A DNA stretch of 43,185 nucleotides from assembly GCA_017466375.1 (NCBI GenBank), contig JAFTUH010000006.1, positions 1 to 43,185 on the forward strand. The letters run 5' to 3'. The stretch comes from Clostridia bacterium (GTDB taxonomy: Bacteria; Bacillota; Clostridia; Oscillospirales; CAG-272). Of the stretch, positions 24,182 through 34,341 are shown piece by piece. The notes under the pieces are model-generated. The model was not told the origin of the DNA. It worked only from the letters and a program-made list of their open reading frames with translations, and ran no database searches. A program made the position numbers and the translations under genes. The number at the start of each line of letters is the position of its first letter. Within the stretch, counting starts at the first letter, position 1.

Positions 24182-27100
24182 TTACAGTGCGTTTTCAAAA
24201 TCCTCCTCGGTCATGGAGGAGACATCCAGCGTAAACACCTTCGACACGCCGTGACGCGGCATCGTAACGCCGTAGAGGGTGTCGGCGATCTCCATCGTAC
24301 CGCGGCGGTGCGTGATCATGATGATCTGCATCTTCTCGGAATAGCGCTTGACGTACTGTGCGACACGCTGTACGTTGACCTCATCGAGCGCCGCCTCAAT
24401 CTCATCAAAGATACAGAACGGAGACGGATTGACGCGGATCAGTGCAAACAGGAGAGCAATCGCGATAACCGACTGCTCGCCGCCCGACAGAAGCGACAGA
24501 TTCTTGATCATCTTTCCGGGAGGAGCGGCGCTGATTTCGATACCGCTCGTAAGCACGTCCTCAGGATCGGAGAGGGAGAGATGCGCCTCGCCGCCGCCAA
24601 AGAGTTCGCGGAATACCTCACCGAAATTCTTGTTGATCTTCTCAAAAGCATCCGTAAACATGACGCGCATCTCGTCCTCAATAGAGCCGATGATGCCGAG
24701 CAAATCTGCTTTCGACTGTTCGAGATCCGCCATCTGCACGCTGACGAAATCGTAGCGTTCCTTGACCTCGGCGTACTCCTCGATCGCGGCTACGTTGACG
24801 TGTCCGAGATCGCGGATCTTGCCTTTCAATTCACTGAGGCGGGCATGCATGGGCGCGCGGTTTCCGTCCTCAACAGGCGGATAGCCGAGCTCCGCGGCAG
24901 TCGTCGCCGTCAGCTCGTACTCGTCCCACAGTCTCTGCGTCATCTTATCGATATCCGCCGTGAGCTGGGCGTATTTGTTCTCGTTCTTGGAATGTGCCGC
25001 GATCAGCAGTTCTTTCTTCGCGGAAATATCACGCAGTCGGATGCGGAGCTCATTCAGTCGCTGCTCGTAATCCATACTGCCTGCGTCCAGTGCGGCACGC
25101 TCGCTGTCAAAGGCAGTCAGTCGCTCACTCAATGCGGCAGACTGCGCTTTTTTCTCCTCGATCACACGCTTCATCTCCGCAAGGGTGACGCGAAGCTGTG
25201 CGGTATTTTCATCAGAGGCAGCGATTTCCGCTTTCAGACGCTCAATGAGCGATGAGGTATCAAGAATATCGCGTGCGGACGTTTCAAGATCCTTTTTGAT
25301 CTCCGCCTGGTGAATCTGCATCTGCGAGATTTCCTCGGCGAGTGCATCCATCGTATCCCCGACAGCGTTTCGCGCGACGTCCATCTCGGCACGCTCCGCA
25401 GAAATTCGATCTATCTCAGCCGTTTCGGCATCACACTGTGCGGTGAGGGTCAGCTCGTCACTTCCGCCGCGCTTACCGAGCTCAGCAAGCTCCTCCCAGT
25501 CAGCACGAAGATCGCGCATGAGATTCTCAATAACACCGCGGCGGGCAGTCAGCTCGTCCAGCTGTGTCTGATCCGCACGCATGAGGGTGAGAATCAGTTT
25601 TTCCTTATCCTCCTCGGAAGAACGGGAGGCAGTCAGAGAAGCGGCTTTATCGCGCAAAGCAGCGAGATTTTTCTCGTTTTCGGCATAATCCTTGGCAATC
25701 GCATCCCGCTTTTCCGTAAGATCGGCAATCTGCGAGGACCGCGTGAGCATACCGCTGTCACGTCGTACGGCACCGCCCGTAAACGAACCGCCTGCATTGA
25801 TCTGCTGACCGTCGAGCGTGACGGCACGGACACGCCAGCCCTGACTGCGAGCCATGACAGTAGCGTTATCCAGCGTATCAAAGACGGCGATGCGGTTCAG
25901 AAGCGAGCCGATAACACCTGCGTACTTTGCATCAAAGGTAACGAGCGCATCTGCAAAGCCTACAAAGCCTGTATACTTCTGCGCCGCTTCCAGATCCCGG
26001 CTTCGCTCGCCTGCCTTCACGGAGGAAAGCGGATAGAACGTAGCACGTCCGGCACCGGCGTTTTTGAGGGCATAGATAGCGCTCTTTGCAGCCCTTTCGT
26101 CATCTACGACGATATTCTGGAGCGCCGCGCCGAGAGCAGTCTCCAAAGCTACAGTATACTCCGGTTTTACGGTAATCAGATGCGATACCGGTCCGTGAAT
26201 ACCCGTAAGCTTACCGGATTTGGCTTCATTCATGACGAAGCGGACGCTGTTATTATAGCCGTCGAAGTGCTCCATCATATTCTTGAGCGCTACGATACGG
26301 CTATCCAGTGCCTGCATCTGTGCACCAAGGTCGCTGACGGCAGACGCGATTCTCTCCGTCTCTGCAGTATTCTTCTCGATTTCACGGGAGGCGTCCAAGG
26401 CGGCGGCACGTGCCGCTTCTACAGAAGCCGTATACTGTGCAACAGATTCGCTCAGTTCAGAAGCGGCAGAATCGATCCCGGCAAGCTCCGCCTCATATTT
26501 GGCGATATCCTCCGCGAGTCCGCCGGATCGTTCATTCTGGGAAGAGATCATATTTCGAAGGACATTCAGGCGCACACGGAGATCCATAAGCACTTCTTCG
26601 TGCTTCTTCTGCTCCTCCAAAGCGTCGGCAAGTGCCTTCTCCTTCGCCCTGTAAAGTGCGAGCTGCTCGTCCCTCTCCGCCTGCTTGACGACAAGATCCA
26701 TCTCCGCCTGCGCAGAGGCTTCGGTGATCTCATCGTATTTAGCGTTCTGTTCGGCAAGACGTGTCAGTGCAGCATCGATCTCTTTTTCCGTATTCGTGCG
26801 GCGTACGTCTGCTGCCGCGATCTCCGCCTCGGTATGAACCGCTTCCTTCTCGAGATTGTGATACTCGTTCTGGATGGCGTTGCTTTCCGCCGTCGTTTCC
26901 TTGATTCGTTCCTGGACGCGGGCAGCTTCCTGCTTATTATCCTGCGATGCGCTGAAAAGGCGTTCGCTCTGTGTCTCAAGCTGCTGTTCCGTATCCTGCG
27001 TCATCTCAAGCTCATGCTTGGAAAGCGCGCAGTCCGCCTTTGTCTTCTCGGCATCTGCCTGCATGCGTTTCACGTCATACAGCCACAGCGCGATATCGAC

Positions 27101-27778
27101 CTCTTTCTTCTGCTCGAACAGCTCGAGATACTCACGCGCCTTTCTCGACTGCCGTTCCAGCGGTCCGACGCGGGATTCAAGCTCAGAGAGAATATCCGCA
27201 ACGCGGAGCATATTGGCATCCGTTTCGTCGAGTTTTTTCTGTGCTTCCTGCTTTTTGAAGCGGAATTTTGCGATGCCCGCCGTTTCGTCAAAGATACCGC
27301 GGCGCTCCTCGCTCTTTTTCGACACGATCTCCGCGATCCGTCCCTGACCGATGATGGAATATCCCTCACGTCCGATACCGGTGTTCATGAACAGCTCGTA
27401 AATATCGCGCAGGCGCACCTTTTTGCGATTGATATAGTATTCACTTTCCCCCGCGCGGTAGTAGCGGCGGGTAACGGTGATCTCATCATACGGAGAATCG
27501 ATTCTCGACTCCGGATCCGTGTTGTCGAACGTGACGGAAACCTCGGCAAAGCCCATCGGACGGTAGCCGTCCGCGCCGACGAAGATAACGTCCTCCATCT
27601 TGCTGCCGCGGATATTCTTGCTGGAAAGCTCACCGAGCACCCAGCGCATCGCGTCCGTGATATTGGATTTACCGCTTCCGTTCGGACCTACGATGACGGT
27701 ACTGCCCGCATCGAAGCGGATGACTGTTTTTTCGGGAAATGACTTGAATCCATGCAGTTCCAGTGTCTTCAGCTTCAA
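24182..27778 (-). CDS. smc: Chromosome segregation ATPase SMC
   Basis: Condensin ATPase that works with ScpA and ScpB in chromosome compaction. The 1198-residue protein has Walker A GPNGSGKSN at 31-39, long coiled coils at about 165-505 and 675-1020, and a hinge between them (around LTGIHGPVSHLI to GGSFTGGAVRRDSG). The C-terminal head carries LSGGEQ and Walker B PFCIFDEIEAALDE. The length is typical. Translation begins at a TTG (27778), with AAGGAAGTG 7 bases upstream; no in-frame ATG lies earlier in the family's N-terminus. It follows the radical SAM gene by 35 bases. Confidence 0.97.
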   Translation of the reverse strand: MKLKTLELHGFKSFPEKTVIRFDAGSTVIVGPNGSGKSNITDAMRWVLGELSSKNIRGSKMEDVIFVGADGYRPMGFAEVSVTFDNTDPESRIDSPYDEITVTRRYYRAGESEYYINRKKVRLRDIYELFMNTGIGREGYSIIGQGRIAEIVSKKSEERRGIFDETAGIAKFRFKKQEAQKKLDETDANMLRVADILSELESRVGPLERQSRKAREYLELFEQKKEVDIALWLYDVKRMQADAEKTKADCALSKHELEMTQDTEQQLETQSERLFSASQDNKQEAARVQERIKETTAESNAIQNEYHNLEKEAVHTEAEIAAADVRRTNTEKEIDAALTRLAEQNAKYDEITEASAQAEMDLVVKQAERDEQLALYRAKEKALADALEEQKKHEEVLMDLRVRLNVLRNMISSQNERSGGLAEDIAKYEAELAGIDSAASELSESVAQYTASVEAARAAALDASREIEKNTAETERIASAVSDLGAQMQALDSRIVALKNMMEHFDGYNNSVRFVMNEAKSGKLTGIHGPVSHLITVKPEYTVALETALGAALQNIVVDDERAAKSAIYALKNAGAGRATFYPLSSVKAGERSRDLEAAQKYTGFVGFADALVTFDAKYAGVIGSLLNRIAVFDTLDNATVMARSQGWRVRAVTLDGQQINAGGSFTGGAVRRDSGMLTRSSQIADLTEKRDAIAKDYAENEKNLAALRDKAASLTASRSSEEDKEKLILTLMRADQTQLDELTARRGVIENLMRDLRADWEELAELGKRGGSDELTLTAQCDAETAEIDRISAERAEMDVARNAVGDTMDALAEEISQMQIHQAEIKKDLETSARDILDTSSLIERLKAEIAASDENTAQLRVTLAEMKRVIEEKKAQSAALSERLTAFDSERAALDAGSMDYEQRLNELRIRLRDISAKKELLIAAHSKNENKYAQLTADIDKMTQRLWDEYELTATTAAELGYPPVEDGNRAPMHARLSELKGKIRDLGHVNVAAIEEYAEVKERYDFVSVQMADLEQSKADLLGIIGSIEDEMRVMFTDAFEKINKNFGEVFRELFGGGEAHLSLSDPEDVLTSGIEISAAPPGKMIKNLSLLSGGEQSVIAIALLFALIRVNPSPFCIFDEIEAALDEVNVQRVAQYVKRYSEKMQIIMITHRRGTMEIADTLYGVTMPRHGVSKVFTLDVSSMTEEDFENAL

Positions 27779-27813
27779 CTGTTGTCACTTCCTTTCCTCT
27801 CTATGTAAATGAT

Positions 27814-28857
27814 TTATGGCGATAAAATGCTTATTATATTATTATACCCTATTATGCCGTCTTTTTCAAGGATTTTTAGATTTTTTATGCCGTATCTTTC
27901 CAAAAAACGGAGAGTATTTGCGCGGTGCTGTCCTGCGGCGAGAGATGCGGCACCTTTGGCGACCTCGATTACGATACTGCTGCCGCACAGACTTTCCGAA
28001 AGAGACGAAAGATTCTCCTCAATCCGCTCTGCCATAAGTGCGCTACGCGCCAGTTCTCCGACAGCCGGATGATTCACGCCCGCCAAAAACGTATCGGTAT
28101 CGTGCATGTTATCTGACTCGCACAAACCGGCACGAAGGCATACCACGCCGTGTCTGTCAAACACGTCGAGCACCCTCCACATCCGTTCCACGGCATCCGT
28201 TAGCGTAAGAGGCAGATATTCGCCGCGCTCGGTCATCTCGGCAAGCTCTGTCCCATGAAATACTGCCGTCGGGTATACACGGCAGGACGACGCGCCGGCC
28301 GCGCAGATCTCCTCAGCCGTCCTGATTTCCGATTCAACCGTTGCGGACGGCAGACCGATCATCATCTGTCCGCCAAACGGAATCCCTGCAGCGCGGAGCA
28401 GATCGAACGCGCGGTACGTATCCGCGGCGGTATGTCCCCGTTTGGAGGCGGTGAGCACCGTATCGGATATACTCTGCACGCCAAGCTCCACCTCGCGGAC
28501 TGTGTATCGGGAGAGACTCTCAAGTATCTCCTCGCTGATATAATCCGGGCGCGTGGAGAGACGGATTCCCTGCACTTTCCCGGCTTTGACGTACTCCTCG
28601 GCAGTATCGAGCAGGCGAATCATCAAATCGCGGTCGATACCCGTGAACGAACCGCCGAAAAACGCAATCTCAACTTCGGCATTGGGAGGTACAGTCGCGA
28701 GCACCTCCTCGATTTTGCCGCGCACCGTCTCCTCGGAAAAAGAAGACGTGCCCGAAATCAGCCGCTGATCGCAGAACACGCACTGATTCGGGCACCCCAT
28801 ATGCACGACAAAAATCGGGATATTTATATGTTTACGCACCTTTCCCGTCCTGCGCAT
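27814..28857 (-). CDS. Elp3-like radical SAM protein
   Basis: A 347-residue radical SAM enzyme. The 4Fe-4S-binding motif CPNQCVFC (Cys22, Cys26, Cys29) lies near the N-terminus, followed by FFGGSFTG, RLSTRPDYI, ELGVQSISDTVL and GQMMIGLP, the pattern of the Elp3/YhcC-like subgroup. The acetyltransferase half of true Elp3 is missing, so it is a stand-alone radical SAM domain. In Firmicutes this gene regularly sits between rnc and smc; the substrate is unknown, and tRNA or another RNA is a guess from the subgroup. I chose ATG 28857, which shares a TGATG overlap with the rnc stop; a GTG 3 bases earlier is also possible. Confidence 0.88.
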   Translation of the reverse strand: MRRTGKVRKHINIPIFVVHMGCPNQCVFCDQRLISGTSSFSEETVRGKIEEVLATVPPNAEVEIAFFGGSFTGIDRDLMIRLLDTAEEYVKAGKVQGIRLSTRPDYISEEILESLSRYTVREVELGVQSISDTVLTASKRGHTAADTYRAFDLLRAAGIPFGGQMMIGLPSATVESEIRTAEEICAAGASSCRVYPTAVFHGTELAEMTERGEYLPLTLTDAVERMWRVLDVFDRHGVVCLRAGLCESDNMHDTDTFLAGVNHPAVGELARSALMAERIEENLSSLSESLCGSSIVIEVAKGAASLAAGQHRANTLRFLERYGIKNLKILEKDGIIGYNNIISILSP

Positions 28858-29591
28858 CACTTTGCGCCCTCGCCGAACAGGACAAGCGCCTGTTTTGCCG
28901 CTTCCTGCTCTGCCGCACGCTTGGACCGTGCAGAGCCTTTGCCGATGACGTTGCTGTTCAGCCGTGCCTCGATCTCGAAAACCTTCATATGATCGGGACC
29001 GCTTTCGCCGACGAGAACGTATTCGAGCACCTCACCCTCGACCTGCTGCACGATCTGCTGGAGCATCGTTTTATAATCGATAAACGAGGAAGTCTCTCGC
29101 ACCGTATCAATCTCGCGGACGATATGCGGCAGAAGAAACGTACGAACAGTGTCGATACTGCCGGAATCGATGTACATCGCGCCGAGAAGCGCCTCAAAAG
29201 CGTCCGAAGTGATGGAAGCGCGCTCACGGCCGTGGTTCAGATCCTCCCCGTGACCAAGGAGCAGATACTCACCGAGGCAGATATCGACGGCGTACCGAGC
29301 GAGCGCTTTTTCACAGACAACAGCAGCACGGATTTTCGTGAGATCGCCCTCCTGATTGGAGACGTAGCGGTTATACAGGTAATCGCTGACGATGAACGAA
29401 AGAATTGAATCCCCGAAGAACTCAAGCCGCTCGTTGCAGGCGTGCGCCATATTTTTGACCTTCAGCTCGTTGGCATAGGACGAGTGCGTCAGTGCCAGGC
29501 GAAGCAGATCCTTATTCTTGAACGTATAGCCGAGCTTACTTTCCAATTGGGAAAGCGAACGCGGCAGAGTCCCGTTTCCTTCAGGTCGCAT
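28857..29591 (-). CDS. rnc: Ribonuclease III
   Basis: Double-strand-specific endoribonuclease that processes rRNA precursors and structured mRNAs. The 244-residue protein has an RNase III domain with the signature NERLEFFGDSILS (53-65) and second acidic cluster SDAFEALLGAMYID. A C-terminal dsRNA-binding domain (about 170-243) ends GKGSARSKRAAEQEAAKQAL. The open frame extends to 29660 through plsX. I chose ATG 29591 because GGAGG lies 9 bases upstream. This start overlaps the plsX end by 11 bases, implying coupled translation. Confidence 0.95.
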   Translation of the reverse strand: MRPEGNGTLPRSLSQLESKLGYTFKNKDLLRLALTHSSYANELKVKNMAHACNERLEFFGDSILSFIVSDYLYNRYVSNQEGDLTKIRAAVVCEKALARYAVDICLGEYLLLGHGEDLNHGRERASITSDAFEALLGAMYIDSGSIDTVRTFLLPHIVREIDTVRETSSFIDYKTMLQQIVQQVEGEVLEYVLVGESGPDHMKVFEIEARLNSNVIGKGSARSKRAAEQEAAKQALVLFGEGAK

Positions 29592-30630
29592 CGGTCGTTT
29601 CCTCCGCGGTCTCTGCCTTATCGGATGCACTCGGCTTCGGCGGCGTATGTGCTGCGACATACTCTGTGATCTCGTCGATCACGCCGGTGCGGACAAACGT
29701 CATCGCCTGACGGACCGCATTACAGATCGCTGCGGCATCGGACGAGCCGTGCGCTTTGATGACAGGCTTTCTGAGTCCGAGAAGCGGTGCACCGCCGTGC
29801 TCGGAAGCATCAAACTGCTTCTTGAATGCGCGAAGCTGATCCTTCATAACAAGGAAAGACATCTTCGTAAGCGCGTTCTTCGTATACATCCCCTTGAGGG
29901 AGCCCATGAAGAATTTGCCCATGCCCTCAAGAAGCTTCAGCGTAATATTCCCCGTAAATCCGTCTGCAACAAGAACGTCACACGGAGAGGAGACGACCTG
30001 ATTTCCCTCGACGTTGCCGACAAAGCGAATCTCACGGCTTTCCGCCATAATCTTGTGCGCTTCGGCAACGACGGGCGTGCCCTTGTGCGACTCCGCACCG
30101 TTATTGAGCAGACCGACGGCAGGCGAATCGATTCCGAAAATATTCTTCATATAGATCGAGCCCATGACCGCCCACTGGAGCATATACTCGGCAGTGACAT
30201 TCGTATTCGCGCCGCTGTCGAGCATGAGCATCGGCTTTGCAAGCGGCAGAACGGTCGCGATCGCCGCGCGCTGGATGCCTTTAATCGGGCGGACGATGAG
30301 AGAGGATCCCGCATGAAGCGCGCCTGTATTTCCTGCAGAAACAAAGGCATCTCCCTCCTCCTTCAGCATACGGAGACCGACCGCCATAGAGGAATTTTTC
30401 TTTGCGCGGACGACGGAGATCGGATCATCTTCCATCGTGATGATCTCCTCTGTATGCTCGATACGGACGCCATCCAAAGAAAGCCCCTGCTCGGCGGCGA
30501 TGCGGGTAATGATCTCCCGATTGCCGACAAGTGTGAGCTGTACGTCGTACTGCTTCAGTGCCATAGCGGCACCCTTTATGATTTCAAGCGGGGCTTTGTC
30601 CCCACTCATCGCATCAAGAATAATATTCAT
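29581..30630 (-). CDS. plsX: Phosphate acyltransferase PlsX
   Basis: Converts acyl-ACP and phosphate to acyl-phosphate for the PlsY route of phospholipid synthesis, at the membrane's inner face. The 349-residue protein starts MNIILDAMSGDKAPLEI and has the conserved SMAVGLRMLKEEGDAFVSAGNTGAL, GVLNNGAE-like (VGLLNNGAESHKG) and LVADGFTGNI segments. I chose ATG 30630 (AAAGGAGG 9 bases upstream) over the upstream ATG at 30657. The C-terminus carries a short Lys/Glu/Thr tail beyond the usual end. It lies 23 bases after trmFO. Confidence 0.95.
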   Translation of the reverse strand: MNIILDAMSGDKAPLEIIKGAAMALKQYDVQLTLVGNREIITRIAAEQGLSLDGVRIEHTEEIITMEDDPISVVRAKKNSSMAVGLRMLKEEGDAFVSAGNTGALHAGSSLIVRPIKGIQRAAIATVLPLAKPMLMLDSGANTNVTAEYMLQWAVMGSIYMKNIFGIDSPAVGLLNNGAESHKGTPVVAEAHKIMAESREIRFVGNVEGNQVVSSPCDVLVADGFTGNITLKLLEGMGKFFMGSLKGMYTKNALTKMSFLVMKDQLRAFKKQFDASEHGGAPLLGLRKPVIKAHGSSDAAAICNAVRQAMTFVRTGVIDEITEYVAAHTPPKPSASDKAETAEETTDAT

Positions 30631-30653
30631 AACGGATAACCTCCTTTGCGCGT

Positions 30654-31988
30654 TCACTGTGCGCTCTCGGGGAGCATCAGATCGACCTGGGCGAGTGCAT
30701 CGAGTGCACGCTGAGCGTACATGGGATACCGCACGCGTCTGCCGCCCTTCGGCGGATTGGCAAGCGGCGGTATGATGCCGAAATTGGCGTTCATCGGCTG
30801 GAAATCACCGACGCCGCCATGGCTGACGTACTGCGCCATAGCACCGATCATCGTTACATCGGGAAATACGGGCGCATCCGCACCGTGCAGACGGCAGACT
30901 GCTGCCAGACCGGCGAGATAGCCCGACGCGGTAGATTCAATATATCCCTCCACGCCCGTCATCTGACCGGCGAAAAAGATATTGCGGTTGCTTCTGAGCG
31001 AATAATCTTCACAAAGCAGATTAGGCGAATTCAGAAACGTATTGCGGTGCATAACGCCGTAGCGGAGAAACTCCGCATTCTGAAGCCCTGGGATCATGCG
31101 AAAGACGCGCTTCTGCTCCGGAAACGTGAGATGCGTTTGAAAACCGACGAGGTTGAACATAGAGCCGTGCTCGTCCTCGCGTCTGAGCTGGACGACGGCG
31201 TAATACTTCTCGCCCGTTTCGGGATGGCGGATACCGACCGGCTTCAGCGGACCGTACCGCAGTGTATCCTCACCGCGTTTCGCCATGACCTCGACCGGCA
31301 TACAGCCTTCGAAAACGGTCAAGGTTTCGTCTTTATCGAAATCGTGTAGTTCTGCCTCCTCGGCGGTGACGAGTGCTTCATAAAAAGCCTTATACTCCGC
31401 TTCATTCATGGGGCAATTGATATAGTCCGCGTCGCCCTTGCCGTAGCGGGACGCGAAAAACGCGCGGGTCATATCAATCGTCGCGAAATCAACGATCGGG
31501 GCAGCGGCATCGAAAAAGCTGAGTCCGCTCTGTCCTGTCAGCGTGACGATCTTTGCCGCCAAAGCATCCGACGTAAGCGGACCCGTGGCGACAACGGTGA
31601 TCTCGTCCTCGGGGATATCCGTCATCTCCGCCTCAATGACCTCGATCAGCGGACAGGAGCGGATCTTCTCCGTGATATATGTCGAAAAGCGCACACGATC
31701 GACGGCAAGCGCACCGCCGGCGGACACGCGCGACGCATCTGCCGCCTCCATAATGAGTGATCCCATGCGGCGAAGCTCCTCTTTGAGAAGTCCCGCGGCG
31801 GAATCGACAGCGGCATTGCGAAGCGAATTGGAGCAGACAAGCTCTCCGAAAAGATCGGAATGGTGGGCAGGGGTTTTCTTCTTCGGCTTCATCTCAAAGA
31901 GACGGACGCGCACACCGCGTCTTGCAGCCTGCCACGCCGCCTCGCTGCCCGCAAGACCGGCGCCGTATACGTTAATACAATCCATCAT
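30654..31988 (-). CDS. trmFO: Folate-dependent tRNA (uracil-54-C5)-methyltransferase TrmFO
   Basis: FAD enzyme that makes ribothymidine at position 54 of tRNA using methylenetetrahydrofolate, the usual route in Firmicutes in place of TrmA. The 444-residue protein has the FAD-binding GAGLAGSEAAW (9-19), the family's LFEMKPKKKTPAHHSDLFGELVCSNS segment, and the YINCPMNEAEYKAFYEAL segment, and it ends with a standard GGDFQPMNANFGI-like block. The start is ATG 31988 (ATGATG) with a weak SD, 9 bases after the topA stop. The topA-trmFO order is conserved in Firmicutes. Confidence 0.96.
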   Translation of the reverse strand: MMDCINVYGAGLAGSEAAWQAARRGVRVRLFEMKPKKKTPAHHSDLFGELVCSNSLRNAAVDSAAGLLKEELRRMGSLIMEAADASRVSAGGALAVDRVRFSTYITEKIRSCPLIEVIEAEMTDIPEDEITVVATGPLTSDALAAKIVTLTGQSGLSFFDAAAPIVDFATIDMTRAFFASRYGKGDADYINCPMNEAEYKAFYEALVTAEEAELHDFDKDETLTVFEGCMPVEVMAKRGEDTLRYGPLKPVGIRHPETGEKYYAVVQLRREDEHGSMFNLVGFQTHLTFPEQKRVFRMIPGLQNAEFLRYGVMHRNTFLNSPNLLCEDYSLRSNRNIFFAGQMTGVEGYIESTASGYLAGLAAVCRLHGADAPVFPDVTMIGAMAQYVSHGGVGDFQPMNANFGIIPPLANPPKGGRRVRYPMYAQRALDALAQVDLMLPESAQ

Positions 31989-31997
31989 CGTGCAGAA

Positions 31998-34274
31998 TCA
32001 GTCTTCGCTCTCGGCAGATGCCTTCAGCGTATCGGGATCGATATCGCGGCGGTAAGAGCATCCCTCACCGCGGCAGAAGAGGTAGTTCTTCCCTTTCTTC
32101 GCGTACAGAATGCCGCCGCAGTCCGGGCACTTCTCCTTCGTCGGCAGATCCCACGAGGAGAAATCGCACTCGGGATACTTGGAACAGCTGTAGAATACGG
32201 TACGGTTTTTGCCCCATTTCGTAACGATATCCGCACCGCATTTCGGGCAGGCTACGCCAGTGCTCTTGACCTTCTGCTTCGTGAATTTGCACGTCGGATA
32301 CTTGACGCACGCATAGAAATCACCGTATCGACCGGAGCGAAGCACCATATCGGAGCCGCACGTCTCACACTTGAACGGAGCGATCTCGGCAGGCTTGGAA
32401 TTTTCAGCCGCACCGTCCTTGCCGAGCGGCTTGGTGTTTTTACATGTCGGATAATTCGGGCAGGCGGCAAACTTACCGAATCGGCCGTTTTTCACGATCA
32501 TCTTGGCACCGCAGAACTCGCAGACGATATCCGTCTCCTCCACGGGAACCTCAATATCATCCTTGGAGATTGCCTCCTCAGCTGCGGAAAGCTCCTTGGC
32601 GAATCCTTTATAGAAAGAGGAGAGAACGCCCTCGACCGTATCTTTACCGTTGGCGATCTCGTCGAGGTCGTCTTCCATCGTGGCGGTGAATTTATAGTCA
32701 ACGATATCCGGAAAATGGTCGATCATCAGTTTCGTCGTGATCTCGCCGATCGGCGTGGGCACGAGCGATTTTCCCTCTCTGGCGACATATCCGCGCGCGA
32801 TAATGAGAGACACAATCGGCGCAAACGTACTCGGTCGGCCGATGCCCTTATCCTCGAGGAATTTGACGAGCGACGCCTCGGTATACCGTGCGGGCGGCTC
32901 GGTGAAATGCTGGAGGGGAGACACGGAAACAGCGGTCAGCTTCTCTCCCTCAGTAAGCGGAGGAAGCGTTGTTGCACTCTCCTCGGTCGGCTCGTCGGTG
33001 GATTCCTCATACAGCGCAAGGAAGCCGGGGAAAACGAGTGTATTGCCGGAGGCGTGGTACAGGTACTCCCCTGCGGTGATACCGGCGTTGACCGTTGCGA
33101 ACTCGGCATTCTCCATCTGGCTGGCGACGAATCGCTCCCAGATAAGCTTATACAGCTTATACTGATCGTTTGAAAGCTGTTTGCGGATCGCGGACGGAAT
33201 CAGTGAAAGATTTGCGGGGCGGATTGCCTCGTGCGCATCCTGCGCGTTCGCCTTGGATTTATAAACGCGCGGAGTCGCAGGACGGTACTTCTCACCATAC
33301 TTCTCAGCGATATAGGCACGGGCAGCCTCCTGTGCTTCGGCAGAAACGCGGAGAGAGTCCGTACGCATATAGGTAATAAGACCCTGCACGCCGCCGAATT
33401 CACTGCCGAGATTGATACCCTCGTACAGCTCCTGCGCGACACGCATGGTACGCTGGGACTGGAAATTCAGCTTGCGGGATGCCTCCTGCTGCATGGTGGA
33501 AGTGGTAAACGGTGCGGCAGGCGCACGGGATTTCGTGCCATGCTTCAAAGCAGAAACGGTGAAATCCGCACCCTTCAGCGCGTCGCGGATCTTCAGCGCT
33601 TCGGCTTCCGTGACGATCTCGCGCTTCGCTTTCGTCTTGGCGTCACCGTAGAAATGGGCAGTAAACGACTTCCCCTCAGGAGTCATCAGCTCGGCGTCAA
33701 TCGTCCAGTACTCCTTCGGGATAAAGGCACGGATCTCGTTCTCACGCTCGACAACGATGCGTGCGGCGACAGACTGGCATCTGCCCGCGGACAGACCGCT
33801 TTTAACCTTCTTCCACAGAAACGGGCTGAGCTTATATCCTACGATTCTGTCAAGGATACGGCGTGCCTGCTGGGAATTGACAAGGTCGATATCGATCGAC
33901 CGGGGATTCTTGATACCGGTTTTGATTGCGTTCTTCGTAATCTCGTTAAAAGTAACGCGGCGCGTCTTCTCGGGCGGAATACCGAGTGCGCTCGCAAGAT
34001 GCCACGCAATCGCCTCTCCCTCGCGGTCAGGGTCCGTTGCGAGGTAGACATAGTTTGCGTTCTTTGCTTCCTTCTTTAGTTCACGGATCAGATCGCCCTT
34101 ACCGCGGATGTTAATATAATGCGGTTCAAAGTTGTTTTCGATATCGATACCTAAAGAGGATTTCGGAAGGTCACGGACATGACCCACGGAAGCGACAACT
34201 TTATAGTTGGAGCCGAGTGCGGCTTTGATCGTGGAGATCTTACCGGGAGACTCAATAATTACAAGATTAGCCAT
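31998..34274 (-). CDS. topA: DNA topoisomerase I
   Basis: Type IA topoisomerase that relaxes negative supercoils. The Toprim domain is at the N-terminus (VIIESPGKISTI, then TDPDREGEA at 80-88). The active-site Tyr302 lies in GLITYMRTDSLRVS. The C-terminal 190 residues hold four zinc-ribbon motifs (CEFC...CPNYPTC, CETC...CVKYPTC, CPKC...CSKYPEC, CPDC...CRGEGC). The 758 residues fall within the family range. The ATG at 34274 has no near SD: GAGAGGAGG lies 26 bases upstream, and an in-frame stop lies between. That SD precedes a 10-codon ORF overlapping this start. Confidence 0.96.
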   Translation of the reverse strand: MANLVIIESPGKISTIKAALGSNYKVVASVGHVRDLPKSSLGIDIENNFEPHYINIRGKGDLIRELKKEAKNANYVYLATDPDREGEAIAWHLASALGIPPEKTRRVTFNEITKNAIKTGIKNPRSIDIDLVNSQQARRILDRIVGYKLSPFLWKKVKSGLSAGRCQSVAARIVVERENEIRAFIPKEYWTIDAELMTPEGKSFTAHFYGDAKTKAKREIVTEAEALKIRDALKGADFTVSALKHGTKSRAPAAPFTTSTMQQEASRKLNFQSQRTMRVAQELYEGINLGSEFGGVQGLITYMRTDSLRVSAEAQEAARAYIAEKYGEKYRPATPRVYKSKANAQDAHEAIRPANLSLIPSAIRKQLSNDQYKLYKLIWERFVASQMENAEFATVNAGITAGEYLYHASGNTLVFPGFLALYEESTDEPTEESATTLPPLTEGEKLTAVSVSPLQHFTEPPARYTEASLVKFLEDKGIGRPSTFAPIVSLIIARGYVAREGKSLVPTPIGEITTKLMIDHFPDIVDYKFTATMEDDLDEIANGKDTVEGVLSSFYKGFAKELSAAEEAISKDDIEVPVEETDIVCEFCGAKMIVKNGRFGKFAACPNYPTCKNTKPLGKDGAAENSKPAEIAPFKCETCGSDMVLRSGRYGDFYACVKYPTCKFTKQKVKSTGVACPKCGADIVTKWGKNRTVFYSCSKYPECDFSSWDLPTKEKCPDCGGILYAKKGKNYLFCRGEGCSYRRDIDPDTLKASAESED

Positions 34275-34299
34275 GATGGGTTATCTGCTGGGCAGACAT
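34267..34299 (-). other. Possible 10-codon leader ORF overlapping the topA start
   Basis: ATG at 34299 immediately follows GAGGAGG and reads MSAQQITHHG, ending in TAA that lies 3 bases inside topA in another frame. It may bring ribosomes to a topA start that lacks its own SD. Coding status is unproven, and the SD-to-ATG spacing is short. Confidence 0.3.
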
Positions 34300-34341
34300 C
34301 CTCCTCTCTATAAAAAGGCGCGTACGCCGTATATACTTGTG

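Noticed and set aside
25310..27742. Long plus-strand open frame of 810 codons opposite smc
   Set aside because: It lies fully antisense to a clear SMC gene, has no SD or family motifs, and results from the codon bias of the true gene.
34305..34325. Small hairpin with T run after dprA
   Set aside because: The GGCG/CGCC stem has only 4 pairs, too weak to call a terminator.
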